Position numbers and translations under genes: made by a program. From positions 195,287,112 to 195,351,111 of the forward strand of contig OX465281.1 in assembly GCA_949987705.1 (NCBI GenBank): DNA of 64,000 nt. The letters are read 5' to 3'. Shown here one piece after another: positions 54,790-64,000 of this stretch. This stretch comes from Thereva unica. Lineage: Eukaryota > Arthropoda > Insecta > Diptera > Therevidae. The first letter of the stretch is position 1. Each line of letters begins with the position of its first letter. The notes beneath the pieces were generated by a model. The model was not told where the DNA came from. It made no database searches and saw only the letters and a program-made list of their open reading frames with translations.

Positions 54790-54916
54790 TGGCCCTATTC
54801 TGATTCTCACTTTCACGGCGAGTGACAATCCAAGACACATTTTCAAATAAAAAGTGTAATGTAAAATTGTGTCTTGGGTAGTCACTCGCCGTCAAAGTGA
54901 GAATCAGAATAGGGCC
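54790..54916. mobile_element. 127-bp palindromic MITE inside an RTE copy
   Basis: Inverted ends of about 50 bp, GGCCCTATTCTGATTCTCAC and its reverse complement, separated by a short AT-rich middle. CATT lies on both sides (54786-54789, 54917-54920), a likely 4-bp duplication. Removing the element and one CATT restores the order VYKI-MTNII of the RTE reading frame. Non-coding. Confidence 0.7.
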
Positions 54917-55149
54917 CATTATTTTATATACTGTGCTTAAAAGAGATTAGCCTCTACAGTTTCCACAGTTAAATCTGTCCCCTTTCTTGTGTATTGGGCA
55001 GATAATGCTTTGCTCCCATTCTTCAGGCATTTTATCGTTCCTCCATATGCAGCATAGTAATTCGTGTAAAGCTGCTGAGAGCGATTCGCCTCCTTGTTTG
55101 ATCAACTCTGCTAGGATATTAGAATACACTCCTCATACCCCAAGTAATT

Positions 55150-55440
55150 TGTAACATGTTTGCTGAAAGGTTTAGCGAAATGTATTGTCACAACTCTGTT
55201 CCAAGGCACACTGATTCAACTGATGCACACACTTCAGTTCCCATAGATGATCTATCCCTGTCGATTGAAGAAATACTGACCGGTTTAAACAATCATGACC
55301 CGAAAAAAGATCATGGACCCGACAATCTGCCCCCTAGTTTTTTGCAACGATGCTTAAATCATATCTCGTTCCCTCTGTATATCATCTTTAACAGATCATT
55401 AACGTTAGGAAGATTTAGAGGAATCCTAGATAAGAGGTCG
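55150..55440 (+). pseudogene. CR1/jockey-like RT N-terminal fragment
   Basis: The frame shows MFAERFSEMYCHNSVP, LSLSIEEILTGLNNHDPKKD, HGPDNLPPSFLQRC and FPLYIIFNRSLTLGRF. This is the start of an RT domain in CR1/jockey-type elements. It stops abruptly at about 55420, where an unrelated repeat begins. Confidence 0.7.
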
Positions 55441-55640
55441 TTCATTAATTACGTGAGGCGTTTAGGGGGGAGGGGGTCGACCCGAATCTCACCCAGTCAC
55501 ATATCACGTAATTTTTTTCCTAAAGAAACAGATTGCTAAAAAAAACTGGGTTAAATTAAGTAAAACATGTCACGGTAGACCGTGATCTTTCAGACCAGGT
55601 CAGCAGGCACGGGCCGATGAAGGCCACACATTATCCAGGC
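55440..55640 (-). repeat. Interspersed repeat shared with 26990-27250
   Basis: Reverse complement of the repeat at 26990. Shared words on the minus strand are GTGTGGCCTTCATCGG, ACATGTTTTACTTAATTT and AGGAAAAAAATTACGTGAT. It directly abuts the truncated CR1/jockey RT fragment. Confidence 0.55.
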
Positions 55641-55849
55641 TCGGGATTAGGACTTCAAAAAATGTTCATGGCCTCAAAGAAAACTGGCCGATTGGCGGCG
55701 GCTGGCGAAGGCGGTGACTTGATAAACATTTAAAATACACGGACCACCATATTTGTTAACACAATGAGCGGAGAAATAAAATGTATGGGAAATTCTCTCG
55801 CAGGCCGCCGTCACCTCCTCCGCGCCAATCTGTTTGCGCCTTAAGGTCT

Positions 55850-57117
55850 CTCCAGGCTTACGCCGTGAACATCCGCGAACAAGCGTAAACGCAAGTGTGC
55901 ATGGTTGTCGCGCCTAGTTCGCGCCTTGCTTTCAGTTTCAAGTGGGAGCTTGAGGAGACTTACTAGAAGTTCAGATCTTCAGACACAAATTGACTATAAG
56001 TGCTCACACATTTCTTGGACTGCAAGCCCCATCCAGTTGGCGGCCAGTGAGTGTATGATGATACTTGGCTTCAGGGGGGGCAAAACCGAACCGTCACCTC
56101 CTCGTGGTGCCCCCTGGATAACCAACTAACGACGGTAGTAGGGAGGAGACCCTTAAAAGCCTACCAAGCCAAGATGTAAATGTCATCGTGTCGAGGGCTG
56201 CGTGGCAGTGGGTAGTGCTGCACTGTCTCTAACGATCTCCTCTGGGCACCGGGCGCACCCAGTTGTATATAGCCTTATCCTAATATGGAGGCTCTGTTAG
56301 GATGGACCTTCCCTTTCCTGCCGTACTCGTGGGACTCTTATGGACCAAAAAATTTATATAAAAACAGACGAAGAAAGAGGTTATGAGTCTGATGCAATAA
56401 GTATCAGCTCAGAGCTGGAGAGGGAACTCCTTGGAGGTACCTCGTCTAGCACAGAAGCTTCGGCTTCTCAATCAACAACACTGGCCCAGGCAGCTGGTGA
56501 CAATGTTGTTGAAGAAATAACTGCCAAGGTTGTCGGTATGACCGTGCAACCTAGTAAGAAAAAATCCGGTGCTGCCAAGAGGAAGAGGGCCAAGGCAAGG
56601 AAGGCTGCAGAGGAATTGGGGAGCTCCACGGAGCACACCCGAGTCCCACATGCGGAACTTCCTTCCCAACAAACCCAAGGCAGGACAGTGGTCAGAACGG
56701 GGGGCTCCAAGGAGCAGACCTGGACGACCGCTGGACTGCCAGACGTTTCTGGACCTGGGAAATTGGTAGCACCAACTCCTACAACTTCTAGGGGGCTATG
56801 TCCTATGCCGGACCCAACTGACGCACTGCCAAAACGGCAGCGGTCTGAGGATTCTCCGGCTGGGCAGGGACCCCAGAAGAAGAAGAAAAAAGGGGGAGTT
56901 GCAAGAACCCTCATACCGAGATAAGTTAGCTGGGATCACCATGGCAGTGGTCCTGGACAACTATCCCGAGGGGAAATTGACAGAGGAGCAATCATCCTCT
57001 GTCTGCGATGCCATCCTGTCTGAGGTAGACAAAAGTCGTAAAGGCGATTGTCTGCCTCAGTTTTTGGGTTCAAGGACGGCAGGGGGTCTCATTAAGATCA
57101 CCCGATCATATTAGCCT
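55850..57117 (+). mobile_element. LOA-clade non-LTR retrotransposon, 5' part with ORF1
   Basis: A GC-richer leader (about 55850-56339, with CGTCACCTCCTCGTGGTGCC) is followed by an ORF1-like frame and then a shifted frame with the conserved ORF1 end. It breaks off after about 1.25 kb, before any endonuclease or RT. Such a piece keeps the 5' end and lacks the 3' end, unusual for a simple 5'-truncated insertion. Confidence 0.6.
56340..57114 (+). pseudogene. LOA-type ORF1 protein, frameshifted
   Basis: The first frame (56340-56924, 194 codons) is Ser/Thr-rich with two basic clusters, KKKSGAAKRKRAKARK (residues 73-88) and KKKKKK near 183. At about 56900 the homology moves to another frame: PSYRDKLAGITMAVVLDNYP, then LTEEQSSSVCDAIL and PQFLGSRTAGGLIKI. 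PSYRDxL...AV..xNYPE..LTEEQ is the familiar C-terminal domain of LOA ORF1 proteins, which bind element RNA. No zinc knuckles are present before the break. Confidence 0.6.
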
Positions 57118-58152
57118 ATCCTCTCTCATAGAATAGTTACCAGTGGCCACCGCTAGGAGGTTATGATCGCACTTCCATCAGTCCGAAATAGTTACGGCAC
57201 GTGCATGTTATGCTACATGTTATTCCCCCTATTCCGCTGATGACTGGCCACTTTGCTTTACCATACTTTCCAAAAACTGGTTTTAGAAAGAAGAGGGTGG
57301 GAGGGGGACGACCGAAAGTAGATACATAATTATTACATCATCCTATTTTACGAACTGCTTCAGCATTTTTCCTCGATAATGAACAAAGGGAAAATAGTTC
57401 ATGTTCCTTATTCATGAGACTTTACAATACCATTCCTTCCAATTTGCCTCATTACACGGCATAACATTTCTTCCATCAACACTTCCAATAATTCCAATAA
57501 ACCGGTTTTAGAGGCAAGGGGTCGCGGGGAAGTTTGTTACTTGTGCATCCCAAAAAATTCTCGACTGCAACAGAGCAACACACTAACACAATCATAATTT
57601 CATTCTCGAGGTCTACGAAAATGACTTAGCTTAACTGAAAGTTTGTACACAGCTACATAGACAATAGAATTGTTACACGAAAAAATGCAGAACAGTCAGT
57701 TTATCGTGTAATTCGTATAACACGCACAAACCGGTTTGTTAAGGCAGAAAGTGTTATGCCGTGTAATTTGCCTCAATAGCCATCGATTCACATTGTTTCC
57801 AAAATATACAAAGAGTTCCCTATTGGGAACTATCTGGATTTGGGATATCCCCGTACAGAGAGAAATTCACTCGTCACTCGACTTACAGGTACATAACTTC
57901 GATTTGGGGATTCCCTATTATCGTGCATTCTTGCCATACATGATGTTATGCGAATTTAGGCTGGAAAAAATAAAATCTTGCAAATCTTGCGGATCCCGCA
58001 CGTGTTATCCCGCTAATTTCATGCGGGATCCCGCAATTGCGGGATTGCGGATCCGCGGGATTGCATTCCCTACCCTCGACTGTTTACCGTCACCGGCCAG
58101 CCAAAAGCACCACTTGACGAATGCTGCGGCGTACGAGCCAAGTAACACTGAC
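57118..58152. other. No gene recognised
   Basis: An inverted pair TTACACGGCATAACA lies at about 57453 and 57749. At 57990-58065 the word GCGGGAT and its complement recur many times in both orientations. The 187-codon open frame at 57736-58299 crosses into the MITE and is not a gene. Confidence 0.4.
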
Positions 58153-58566
58153 CAAAGTCTAGAAATTAACAAGTCTTTCATCTTCATATGGTTAATGAGT
58201 GAAAGGCGAACAGCTGCATGCACAAGTTTTTCAAATGACGATGTCAGGCTATCAGAGAGAGAATGCAACATTTTTATACGCGCTGGAATACAACCATAAG
58301 TCGGAAAATTTTATGAGTTTATATGGGGATGTATTGGTGCATATTTGCTCGTTTGTTTTGATTTATGAAAGAAAACAGCTGATTCAATTTTCTTTCCTTT
58401 TCTGTTCTGTATACTTTACCATAAAGAGAGAATCTGGCTTTGTCTGGCCGAGTTCACAAAGTATGCGTTGAGTTTTGCTCAGCAGTGATGTTCATATATG
58501 CACGCACACAATCAACGGTCGGAAATTTTTGTATGAAGATGAAAGACTTGTTATTACTAGACTTTG
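58153..58566. mobile_element. hAT-type MITE, copy 2
   Basis: 414 bp with the same CAAAGTCTAG inverted ends as copy 1. Both flanks carry ACACTGAC (58145-58152 and 58567-58574), a perfect 8-bp duplication that differs from copy 1, so the two insertions are independent. Confidence 0.87.
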
Positions 58567-58574
58567 ACACTGAC

Positions 58575-59338
58575 CCGCGAAAAGGCTCTTAGAATAAAGA
58601 ACTACAGGAAGGGCCCTCGCCGAATTTTAGCGCTTGTCGAGTATGAATGCCGAAGTTTTTGTAGCTGTGTATCCACAAGCGAGTGGAATAGAGTAGGGGC
58701 AAGTTGGAATTCGAATTATCAGTTATCTATGATTATCTCGTAGTTGCGGCCGAGCTGGCTGATATGACTTCAGGCAAGGGAACGAAAATCAGCCCGATTC
58801 TTGTTAAATTCGAGAAAAACTTGATGACATTTTTTTAATCCAGATATTCCGTAATAAAGTGTTTATAATCTTCCCTTATTCCACCAGTTAACCTGCAGTT
58901 TATCAAGAAATTATAAAACATAAAATTTCTGGGTTTTCTATCTGCAATTTTATTATCTGTCATCGCCAAGCCAATCTCTGTCGCTCAGTCAGGCATATTT
59001 CTGATAATATGTAGCATCAACAACATCAATAAAATTGCATCATATGATTGGTTGGAACAGCTGCTATTTAATATGACGAACATAATTGTAGATAACATAA
59101 CGAAATAAACATTAAAAGATGTTACATTGCAAGATACAAAAACGTAAACTGCATTACTTGCGAAATGAGTCAAGCATTATTGATATTTCGATAAAAAAGT
59201 TCAGATTTGTAATCGTGAAGTAAATATAAATTTTAAATTAAAAATATATCTTTTTATTTATTCGATTTTCAGTAAACATACTTCAGCCGATATTTTCCAG
59301 TGAAATACTTTTAAACAAGAAAATTTCTTGCAATTTTT
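58575..59338. other. No gene recognised
   Basis: AT-rich, no shared repeat or coding region seen. Confidence 0.35.
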
Positions 59339-59339
59339 C

Positions 59340-59625
59340 GATTGTTTATATTTTTAACCGACTTCAAAAAAAGAGGAGGTTATCAATTCGACGTGTAGGT
59401 ATTTTTTTTTGTCCTGTTCAAATAATAACTTTTTTCTTTGTTTGTTTGAAAGGGTAGTGTTTTTGTATAGCGAGGGAAGCTTTTTTCTCCACGCTTGGTT
59501 GATGGTGGAAATGCGCCTAGGTACAAACCTATGCGCTTTTGTTTGGGGTTTTTCGCCTAGGTACAAAACCTATGCGCTGTAGAATAGTGCCCTAGTTCAC
59601 TACTAGTGCACGAGAAGGGAAAAAA
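59340..59625. repeat. Repeat patch with CCGACTTCAAAAAAAGAGG and two tandem hairpins
   Basis: The text AACCGACTTCAAAAAAAGAG near 59357 resembles a word widespread in insect repeats. At 59513-59536 and 59551-59577 the near-palindrome GCGCCTAGGTAC...ACCTATGCGC occurs twice. The stretch lies just outside the inferred end of the BEL LTR. Confidence 0.45.
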
Positions 59626-60020
59626 ATGTCTTAGGTGATACACCAAAAACGCTTGATTCTAGTTGAAAGTCAACTGGTCTTTATTCATTTAAAATTCGAC
59701 TTATATACTACCTGGCTAACATATTTTTTTTTCTCTAATTTAATATTTACAACAAAAAATATTTTCCTTTAAAGAAAACTTAAATGCATATTCAACAATT
59801 AAATTCTTACGTTCTAATGTAATATGATCTGTCTGACTGATAAGAGTATTGTGGTAAAAATGCTACGTTAACAAGAAAATAAATTTTTACTGTAATGAAG
59901 CTAAGTTGTTTTGTGGTAAAAAATTGTATTACTTGAATTTGAATATTTTTGGAAAATTTAGGTTTTGATGGACTTAAAAATAAATGCGTGATCTGAAGAA
60001 ATAAATGCGTGATCTGAACA
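59626..60020 (-). repeat. 3' LTR of the BEL element (right boundary firm, left inferred)
   Basis: On the minus strand it starts TGTTCAGATCACGC directly after the polypurine tract. The start contains a tandem pair of ATAAATGCGTGATCTGAAG-like text. A TATATAA box lies at 59707-59701 and AATAAA at 59685-59680. The end is placed at ACA (59626-59628) by analogy with TG...CA ends; no 5' LTR is in the window to confirm it. Confidence 0.6.
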
Positions 60021-60030
60021 TCCTCCCCCG
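60021..60030 (-). promoter_or_regulatory. Polypurine tract of the BEL element
   Basis: CGGGGGAGGA on the minus strand, immediately before the LTR start TGTTCAG. It would prime plus-strand DNA synthesis. Confidence 0.75.
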
Positions 60031-60052
60031 CGTTGAATCATCTGTGATTCAA

Positions 60053-63000
60053 CTAGACTGGTGTATCGTCTGCTAGCGCTGGGTTGATGTTAAAGTCGGA
60101 TGTGTTGATGTCTAAGGAATGTCTTCTTCTCGGAAGAGGTATTGGGATGCGCGGTTTTGTCTGACGCCTTTTCTTGACATATTTACAGGTTATATAGCCT
60201 ATTGCAGCTAAGGTACTAAAGACTGTCAAGTACCCTAAACTAAAATAATGGACATGATGCGGTGTCGTCTGAAGGCCATTAGCTTCCTCGGTTTGAAGTT
60301 GTTTGATGTCTTCTTTTAATTTAGTGAAGTCTTCTTCTAGGGTTTGCTGGTTTCTGGGCGGTTGAAGTAGTTCTTCTAATTGTGAAAATGGGATTATGTC
60401 CGTGAGGTTCTGTGACGGCAAGAATGCTGTTCTGATGGTACTTGGGTAGAGATTGTGAGACTGTATTGTTGTGCCCGTGTCCTTGATGGTGCATCCAGGT
60501 TGTAGCGTGAGCATTCCTTGCCCCTTCAGTAATTGCTGTGAGACCGCGCTTCCACATACGAGATTTATGGTGGTAGATTCATTCATATTGTAAATCCAAT
60601 CATTTGGATTTAATAGTTGTATCCACCTGGGAGGATTCTGTGATCGGACCAATTTACAACTTGGAGGCGTTGACGAATGCATTAAGAATTCCACTTCGCA
60701 TATACTAACGTTGGACGCTTTCCTGTAGATAGGATGATGCTGTTGACACATGTAGCTGGAATAATCAATTTTTGTGCATCTTGCAAGCTCTTGATCGGAT
60801 AGCGGGTAATATTGATCTCGATGTAAGTTGATAATGAGGTAGTTTGTTGAGGGTTCTATAGTTATGTAGCTTCCATTAGCTACAATTGGTAATGGAATAA
60901 TGCGCAGCAATTCATACTGTTCATATGTGAATAGTGGTAGTCGCGCTCGGAATATGATGTGATCCTTAACCAAACGACCCTGTACTGTCATCAGGTTGTA
61001 TACTTGCAATAAGTTGTTCTGACTTCCTGGTAGACGAACTGTTGAAGGTAAGTGCTCCTTGATAATGGTTATCTGCTCTTGTAGCTGCCTTGGTGTCAAT
61101 AATTGAGGGTTGATCTTACCGTGGTGAGTGTCGATAATTAGGTCCAATAAGCTATTCTGCATTCTTTGGTAGTTGGATATCATCAGGATCAGACTAAGAG
61201 AGGCTGAGCTCAACCATTCCTTTAATTGCTGCTCTTTCAATTCTTCCTCAATGGTATTGAGGGAGCGGTTAACATAGCGATTGAATTCCTCGAACTGTTG
61301 GTTGATGTCGTCGTATGATCTTCGAACTATGTTCGTCGTTGAATCAATCAGCGTGGTTTGGTTTTTGATGAGGTCTAGAAGATATTTCTGGTTTCCTTCT
61401 ACCTTGTTTATAACCTCGGACATTTCCTCTGCGTAGCTGGAGTCGAGCACCCCAAATAAGGAGTGTGCAATATTCCCGACAATATCGAGTGGGGCTCTTT
61501 TCTTCCTTGAATTTGTTGGAGATTGAAGCAGTTCATTTGTATCCTTTAAGCCTTGTAAAACATTTATGAATTGAAAGTTTGTAGAATTGCATTGCGATTG
61601 GTCTGTCATTCTACTGCATATGTGCTTTAGTCTCTCGATCCCGTAACCGATATTATGATACTCTCGCCAATAACTCGTCATATTATAATAGATGACTAAG
61701 TTCCACTCATGTGATATTAAGTGGGTTGGCCCCATACCCTCAAAGTAAATTCCAGGCTGGTTCTCAAATGGAGTTATGGCCACAGGACTTGTGGAGCCCA
61801 TTACAGGAAAGATCAAGCAAGCTAACAATGATAAGGTTAGAGCAGTCCTTGAAACCCGTCGGCGTTTCGGTCGTGATGATGGATGTTCTGAGACGCTCGC
61901 CAGAGGTTCTAGCTGATGTTGTGGAGCAGAACCAGATGCGATAGGTTCTGGCTGAATGTCTGCCATAATAGCTCGGGAATCCATTGATCCAATTGGGGAT
62001 GAGTCTTGCTGGTCCGTCTTCAAATCTGAAACGGTCACTGTGTCCACTTCAGACGGTATTGGCAATGGTGCCAGTTTATGTATTGGGCGTCTTAAGACAC
62101 CGGATGCGGTCTTTACGTCTGCGACTCTAACTAAACCATCTTGGCCCTTAATGGTTTTTAGGATTCTTCCTAGTTGCCAGCTTAATACTGGAAGGTTATC
62201 TTCTTGGAGCACAACCACGGTGCCTGGTTGGACGTTTTGGCATCGATTTTTCCATTTATACCTGTGTTGTAGTTCATGAAGGTATTCTCTAGTCCACCGA
62301 TGCCAGAATTGTGTCTTCAGGTGGGTTACTAGCTTCCATCGTTGTAGCAGAGTGATCTTGGTTTGTTCGGCCTGAGGATCAATAACACTTGTTAACGGTT
62401 CACCTATGAGGAAGTGACCGGGAGTAAGAGCCGAAAGATCGTCTGGATTTTCCGAGAGTACGGTTAGTGGTCTAGAGTTCAGTATCCCCTCAATCTCCAC
62501 TATCACTGTCTCCAATTCCTCGTATGTGAGGGATGCCGTTGATACTGTTCTTATTAACAGATGTTTTGCTGACTTCACCGCTGCCTCCCACAATCCGCCA
62601 AAATGTGGTGATCTTGGAGGAATAAAATGAAAATCTATGCCATTTCCTGTACAGAATGTGGTAATCTTTTCTTCTGAGTCCTTGGAATACACCGAATCTC
62701 GTAACTCCGTTAGTTGATTTTTTGCTCCTACGAAATTTGTGGCATTGTCGCAATATAGATTGCGACAATTACCGCGTCTACTGGTAAATCTTCGGAGGGC
62801 GGCGATAAATGCTGCTGTTGTTAGATCGCTAACGACCTCAAGATGCGTAGCTTTGGTGGCGAAACAACAAAACACTGCTACGTAACATTTATGCGGACGC
62901 TTCCCTCTTAATTTGTAGTGGATCCAGAACGGACCACAGAAGTCCACGCCAGCGTTTACAAATGGTCTTGCGGGTTGTACTCGCGTTTGTGGCAAATTTC

Positions 63001-64000
63001 CCATAAACTGTGCAAGTAATTTTGGTTTAGCTCGTGAACATCGCAAGCAGTTTTGGACTGTTGATCTTGCAGTTGTTTTACCTTTTAAAGGCCAAAACCT
63101 CTCTCGTGTTATTGCAAGTAAGTTCTGGGCGCCTGCATGTGAATTTTTATGGTGTAAATGTTCCATCAGCATCTTTGTGGTGCTATGTGCGTAAGGTAAT
63201 AGCATTGGATGCTTTGTATCGTAAGGTAGGTTGGCTTCCTCGAGTCTTCCTCCTACTCGTATAATCCCATTCTCATCAATAAATGGGCTGAGGCTGCTGA
63301 TGGGACTTGCGTTGTGTACGATGGCTGACTTTTTCAATTGCTGAAGCTCCTCCTTGAATGTTTCAGCTTGCGTTTCCTTAATAAGGACAATTAGCGCTTC
63401 TTCTAGCTCATTTACAGTTAACTGCCCTTTGCTTCTATCTGGTTCTGTTTTGCACTTACAGTTCTTTACAAATCTAAGAACGTAAGCCGTAACCCTCTGC
63501 ATGTGGCTAAATGAATTACGATGGTTGATGGTTTTGGTAACCAGTCCTGCAACCATGCTTACTGGGATTGTAATCTTTGTTTTTTTCTTCTCCAAATCGC
63601 TCGCTGCAGGAACATATTGTGCCGGCCAAATGGATTCCTTCCCATGCAGGAACGGTGGTCCGTGGAACCATAACGCGTGGCCTGCTAATTTCTCGGGAGC
63701 AAGACCTCTGGATAATACATCAGCCGGATTCTGCTTTGAGGCTACATGTCGCCATTGATTGGCTTCAGATAACTCCTGGATTGCTGCTATCCTATTAGCA
63801 ACAAAGCTCTGGAAGGATGATGACGCAGAGTTCAACCAGTTGAGGACAATTTCAGAATCAGTCCAGTAGAATGTCTTGCAGTTTTGTAATTTTAAATCCT
63901 CCTTAACTCTTTTGGCTAGTTCGGAGGCAAGTTTCGCAGCACACAACTCAAGACGAGGAAGAGTTATCTTCTTGACAGGGGCTACTCTCGATTTAGCACA
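60053..64000 (-). CDS. BEL/Pao Pol-Env polyprotein, C-terminal part
   Basis: Open to the window edge; the visible frame starts within CAKSRVAPVKKITLPRLELC, so an initiator at 63946 is not real. Counting from 63946: RNase H region with FYWTDSEIVLNWL (26-38), integrase zinc site with His266/His270 and Cys300/Cys303, integrase core Asp335 (VDFCGPF), Asp400 (YCDN) and Glu454 (GLWEA), then a BEL-type C-terminal domain with the LGRI motif. An Env-like part follows without a stop: hydrophobic segment about 700-718, furin-like RKKR at 814-817 before a probable fusion segment, coiled-coil region about 880-910, and a transmembrane helix at about 1234-1255 with a basic tail. Such envelopes related to insect errantiviruses occur in roo-type BEL elements. 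Whether it forms particles cannot be told from sequence. Confidence 0.88.
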   Translation of the reverse strand, partial: CAKSRVAPVKKITLPRLELCAAKLASELAKRVKEDLKLQNCKTFYWTDSEIVLNWLNSASSSFQSFVANRIAAIQELSEANQWRHVASKQNPADVLSRGLAPEKLAGHALWFHGPPFLHGKESIWPAQYVPAASDLEKKKTKITIPVSMVAGLVTKTINHRNSFSHMQRVTAYVLRFVKNCKCKTEPDRSKGQLTVNELEEALIVLIKETQAETFKEELQQLKKSAIVHNASPISSLSPFIDENGIIRVGGRLEEANLPYDTKHPMLLPYAHSTTKMLMEHLHHKNSHAGAQNLLAITRERFWPLKGKTTARSTVQNCLRCSRAKPKLLAQFMGNLPQTRVQPARPFVNAGVDFCGPFWIHYKLRGKRPHKCYVAVFCCFATKATHLEVVSDLTTAAFIAALRRFTSRRGNCRNLYCDNATNFVGAKNQLTELRDSVYSKDSEEKITTFCTGNGIDFHFIPPRSPHFGGLWEAAVKSAKHLLIRTVSTASLTYEELETVIVEIEGILNSRPLTVLSENPDDLSALTPGHFLIGEPLTSVIDPQAEQTKITLLQRWKLVTHLKTQFWHRWTREYLHELQHRYKWKNRCQNVQPGTVVVLQEDNLPVLSWQLGRILKTIKGQDGLVRVADVKTASGVLRRPIHKLAPLPIPSEVDTVTVSDLKTDQQDSSPIGSMDSRAIMADIQPEPIASGSAPQHQLEPLASVSEHPSSRPKRRRVSRTALTLSLLACLIFPVMGSTSPVAITPFENQPGIYFEGMGPTHLISHEWNLVIYYNMTSYWREYHNIGYGIERLKHICSRMTDQSQCNSTNFQFINVLQGLKDTNELLQSPTNSRKKRAPLDIVGNIAHSLFGVLDSSYAEEMSEVINKVEGNQKYLLDLIKNQTTLIDSTTNIVRRSYDDINQQFEEFNRYVNRSLNTIEEELKEQQLKEWLSSASLSLILMISNYQRMQNSLLDLIIDTHHGKINPQLLTPRQLQEQITIIKEHLPSTVRLPGSQNNLLQVYNLMTVQGRLVKDHIIFRARLPLFTYEQYELLRIIPLPIVANGSYITIEPSTNYLIINLHRDQYYPLSDQELARCTKIDYSSYMCQQHHPIYRKASNVSICEVEFLMHSSTPPSCKLVRSQNPPRWIQLLNPNDWIYNMNESTTINLVCGSAVSQQLLKGQGMLTLQPGCTIKDTGTTIQSHNLYPSTIRTAFLPSQNLTDIIPFSQLEELLQPPRNQQTLEEDFTKLKEDIKQLQTEEANGLQTTPHHVHYFSLGYLTVFSTLAAIGYITCKYVKKRRQTKPRIPIPLPRRRHSLDINTSDFNINPALADDTPV

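Larger units (their letters stand above)
53645..55135 (-). mobile_element. RTE-type retrotransposon fragment, minus strand
   Basis: From 55129 downward: LHELLCCIWRNDKMPEEWEQ, ICPIHKKGDRFNCGN (RT motif 2), then after a MITE MTNIIKVTLEPYAE, EYQAGFRKVNNGST, LFIDFKQAYDSIDREKM (motif A), FPVKQGLKQGNGLALMLF (motif B). The tail has LLPVMKSRDIHRKTKIRIYK and LRWAGHVQRMDDSRIPKKTL. YADD is lost and frames are broken, so it is a relic of a third RTE family. Confidence 0.75.
59626..64000 (-). mobile_element. BEL/Pao LTR retrotransposon with env, 3' part
   Basis: The minus strand enters at the right edge in the RNase H/Pao region and runs through integrase and an Env-like region to the stop at 60053. A polypurine tract and the 3' LTR follow. 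Gag, protease and RT and the 5' LTR lie beyond 64000. The whole visible frame is intact, so the insertion looks young compared with the other elements. Confidence 0.85.

Noticed and set aside
56468..56914. 148-codon minus-strand frame
   Set aside because: Antisense shadow of the LOA-type ORF1, whose basic clusters and conserved end lie on the plus strand.
57736..58299. 187-codon plus-strand open frame
   Set aside because: It crosses the left end of the hAT-type MITE, so it is a chance frame.
61711..63798. Several plus-strand frames opposite the BEL Pol-Env frame
   Set aside because: They are antisense shadows of one long intact frame with recognisable domains.

Overview
The window is eukaryotic, AT-rich and dominated by transposable elements. 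It looks like part of a large insect genome. A dipteran is plausible from the 55 to 67 bp short introns, but the sequence alone does not prove it. There is no operon structure, CRISPR array, tRNA or rRNA that I can support.

The only host gene I could establish lies on the minus strand. I assembled eleven coding exons between 53000 and 28309 from splice sites and reading phase. All ten junctions keep one open frame. The product has, in order, an Asn/Gln/Ser-rich stretch, a Sec14-like CRAL-TRIO lipid-binding domain, spectrin-like helical repeats, and a basic, proline-rich linker. This is the N-terminal half of a Rho guanine nucleotide exchange factor of the puratrophin-1/PLEKHG4 (MCF2/DBS-related) type. 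The catalytic DH-PH exons would lie below 28309, but I did not find them in the window. The true first exon lies above 53000, and was not found either.

The long introns (12.8, 7.1 and 2.5 kb) and both flanks are filled with mobile elements. Non-LTR retrotransposons are the commonest. One nearly complete RTE-clade element lies at 8746-12470, with a shorter relative at 46373-48027 and several other RTE fragments. At least five CR1-like copies share one 3' end, and there are R1/LOA-type pieces. A BEL/Pao LTR retrotransposon with a fused, intact Pol-Env frame runs off the right edge (59626-64000). A Ty3/gypsy scrap lies at 53220-53582.

DNA elements with visible inverted ends include two copies of a hAT-type MITE with perfect 8-bp target duplications (5509-5931 and 58153-58566). 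An 875-bp hAT-like element also has an 8-bp duplication and carries retrotransposon pieces (3067-3941). A foldback-type element at 29415-33912 has arms of about 1.2 kb. Several smaller MITEs are present, two of them sitting inside RTE copies.

The most unusual element is at 42536-44811. It is about 2.3 kb with long inverted ends of about 265 bp, and holds a broken gene for a protein that pairs a PIN/FEN-like acidic domain with a cysteine-rich CXC (TSO1/tesmin-like) domain. I cannot place it in a named transposon superfamily.

The order of nesting can be read in several places. MITEs interrupt RTE reading frames, a hAT MITE interrupts a foldback-family repeat, and a CR1 copy abuts the foldback element. 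Large regions (for example 666-3058, 12471-14580 and 16948-21367) hold no gene I can recognise.
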